23,732 nt of DNA from Sphacelaria rigidula (taxonomy: Eukaryota > Phaeophyceae > Sphacelariales), in NCBI GenBank assembly GCA_964200075.2, contig CAXNAA020000249.1:1-23732 (forward strand). Direction: 5' to 3'. This document shows positions 21,960 through 23,732 of this stretch, one piece after another. Each line of letters begins with the position of its first letter. The first letter of the stretch is position 1. The notes beneath the pieces are model-generated. The model was not told where the DNA came from. It saw only the letters and a list, made by a program, of their open reading frames with translations, and did no database searches. A program made the position numbers and the translations under genes.

Positions 21960-23419
21960 GGGATTGTGTTTGACCGACAGAGATGGTCAGCCGAGCGCTG
22001 TAGAAAACTGCTTGTATGGTCGCCATAAAGGTTGCAAGCGTCATTTAGCTCATCAAATCCATTGCCTTCGGTCCTTGCGGGTTTGGAAATCGCGCTTCTC
22101 TGCAGTTGAAGCCTGACAGTTTGACGGCCATTACTCTAGTCGCTTCTTTGTTGTGTCCAACGGCTTAGAAGGTTTGTGTCTCGTTACCCGGGTAGTGCGT
22201 GCTGCTCGTGCGCTTTTGGCCGGCTGCGTGTGTCTACGCATCCATCTTAAGATGGGCGCTGTACGTGATAGAGACGAAGATGTGCAGAAAGTATTCGTGT
22301 CGACATGCGCCGTGTCACGCAGAGCGACGCGTGTTGAGGGGGCCAAAGCGTTCTACCCACACGAAAGATTTGCACGCTGTTTGATGGCCGGAGCCCACCG
22401 CTGTGATATTTTTCCGGCTGTCGCTCAATTTTAACGTGGTATGTACTATTGTAGGCTTGAGAGCGACATTGTCATGTAGAACTGTGTGCGATTATACGGC
22501 GCATGGATGCTATGCGTGTCAGGTCCATATGCAAAGTAGTGCATGTGGTGTAGGTAGTTTTGGTGGGGAACATATGAATCATGTCGATGCATGCACGAAA
22601 TGTTGGCTTTAACCTACCTTTGTAGTTACGCTGCCGCTTCAATTGTTGCTCACGATACAGTTCTGCCTCGGTGTGGTACTGCGTACGAGAATAGATGATT
22701 GCCTGTGGCGCCAGTCGGACATTCGCCGCCGTGTCGTGCTTTCTTACATACCTTGACGCATCTCAACACATTCTTTAACATGCTGCTTGAAACGCGATGA
22801 CAGCACTGTCATGTTGTAAATAATCAATACGCATCCGAATCCGCATGCTTTAAGTTTCGCCTGACGTCCTGTGCTGGACGCTGTGGGTTCATTGGTATAT
22901 GATACAACGCCACTGAACTTTTCGCAGCTTAACGCTTCAGGCGTAGTGTGGACATCTCAGAACAACATCGCCGGCTACGTTCATTCCGGCACCCTCGACG
23001 CTCAAGCTTAGCTCAACATATCCATTTCGGGGCACACCCCTCCCAAATAATGACACACCGTGGACCCTTGGCCCATGTTTCACTGAAGCAGCGGGTTTTC
23101 CCATATATAAGTGGTCCAAGGTTCATTCATGGCATCTTGAGCCTGTGAGGAAAAAGCGGTTGACCACTCGATGATTTGTTTCAATCTTACAACCATCAGC
23201 TTCTCCAGTCTACTCCCCCCCTTCATTCCATAGCTCACTTTCGTATGTACAACGCACATGCCACGTGAATTCCACGCATCAATCTACAAAGTGTATCACA
23301 TTTTTTTTTCTGCATCCCCGCGATTAAACAATTCACCATGATATAAAGAGAGCATATAAGCTACGCAACTTGAAGACATGGACATCCGTAGCCGCACATG
23401 AAACAAGATGCAGCCCTCA
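21960..23419. other. Downstream of the RING gene: 3' UTR and intergenic
   Basis: I recognise no coding motif. The frame at 22153-22434 (plus) starts at GTG and looks like translated non-coding sequence. CATAAA at 22024-22029 could act as a weak polyadenylation signal. From about 23150 to 23400 the DNA is A/T-richer and probably forms the 3' flank of the minus-strand gene at the right edge. Confidence 0.5.
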
Positions 23420-23732
23420 TTATCCAGCCCCTATCACACCGCCCGCCTCCATGGCTAAGATTTGCTCCTTCAGCAACCGCAAGGTGCCCATGATCTCATC
23501 TTTGGACTTGCTCCCACTGCCCATTTGGCGACTTGCTTCTCTAGCGGCAGAAGCTGCCGCCCTATCAGCTTCCTGCAGGGCTGCCTTTTCGAAGATACGG
23601 GGACCTGATGCAGGTTCAGTAGGAACGAAAGGAAAGTTGACAATCAGATATACCGCCCTCTCAAACAGCCGATCATCTATGTTGAGGATGGTGCTTTTCA
23701 TTGAGGATGAGAACCCGGAGAATGAAAATCTT
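23420..23732 (-). CDS. Unrecognised protein, probable 3'-terminal exon entering from the right edge
   Basis: The minus-strand frame is open from the window edge to a TAA/TGA double stop near 23420. From the ATG at 23701 it encodes 93 residues; without that ATG it continues upstream in frame (FSGFSSS) to the edge, so the true start may lie outside. The content is convincing: LNIDDRLFERAVYLIVNFPFVPTEP, then an Ala/Arg/Glu-rich helix (EKAALQEADRAAASAAREASRQ), a KSKDE linker and a second helix (IMGTLRLLKEQILAMEAGG). It may be a small helical protein or the C-terminus of a longer one. I do not recognise the family. Confidence 0.55.
   Translation of the reverse strand, partial: RFSFSGFSSSMKSTILNIDDRLFERAVYLIVNFPFVPTEPASGPRIFEKAALQEADRAAASAAREASRQMGSGSKSKDEIMGTLRLLKEQILAMEAGGVIGAG

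Noticed and set aside
18873-22044. Several minus-strand open frames of 65-132 codons opposite the RING exon
   Set aside because: They are shadows of a GC-rich coding exon, with no motifs and no splice support.

Overview
This looks like nuclear DNA of a ciliated eukaryote, probably a protist or alga. The genes are split by spliceosomal introns with GT..AG borders, the spacers are long and non-coding, G homopolymers are common, and one run of ten N marks an assembly gap. The best-recognised gene encodes an axonemal protein (CFAP70 family), so the organism makes motile cilia or flagella. A brown alga or other stramenopile is my guess from general texture; an alveolate is not excluded. This placement is inference.

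Layout. On the minus strand, 4833 down to 671, six exons encode the N-terminal ~812 residues of a CFAP70-like protein; its C-terminal part was not found in the last 670 bases and probably lies off the left edge. From about 4850 to 17150 I recognise no convincing gene. This stretch holds low-complexity DNA, palindromes, a ~670 bp inverted-repeat (foldback or MITE-like) structure at 13757-14427, a field of GATTCGTG/CACGAATC motifs at about 14570-15340, a perfectly abutting 242 bp tandem duplication at 15319-15802, and a few minus-strand open frames that may be decayed mobile-element or gene remnants. On the plus strand, about 17840-21959, a split gene encodes a ~1230-residue, mostly disordered protein with a coiled coil and a C-terminal RING-H2 finger, a probable E3 ubiquitin ligase. 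At the right edge, on the minus strand, is an unrecognised coding stretch, probably the last exon of a gene entering from outside.

Nothing in the sequence ties these genes into one system. CFAP70 is a cilium component, the RING protein is a probable ubiquitin ligase with no visible link to it, and the third gene is unknown. I found no rRNA, tRNA, CRISPR array or complete autonomous transposon. The most informative observations are the exon reconstruction of CFAP70 (including a possible GC-AG intron), the RING gene whose first large intron is largely open in frame, and the repeat structures between 13.7 and 15.8 kb.
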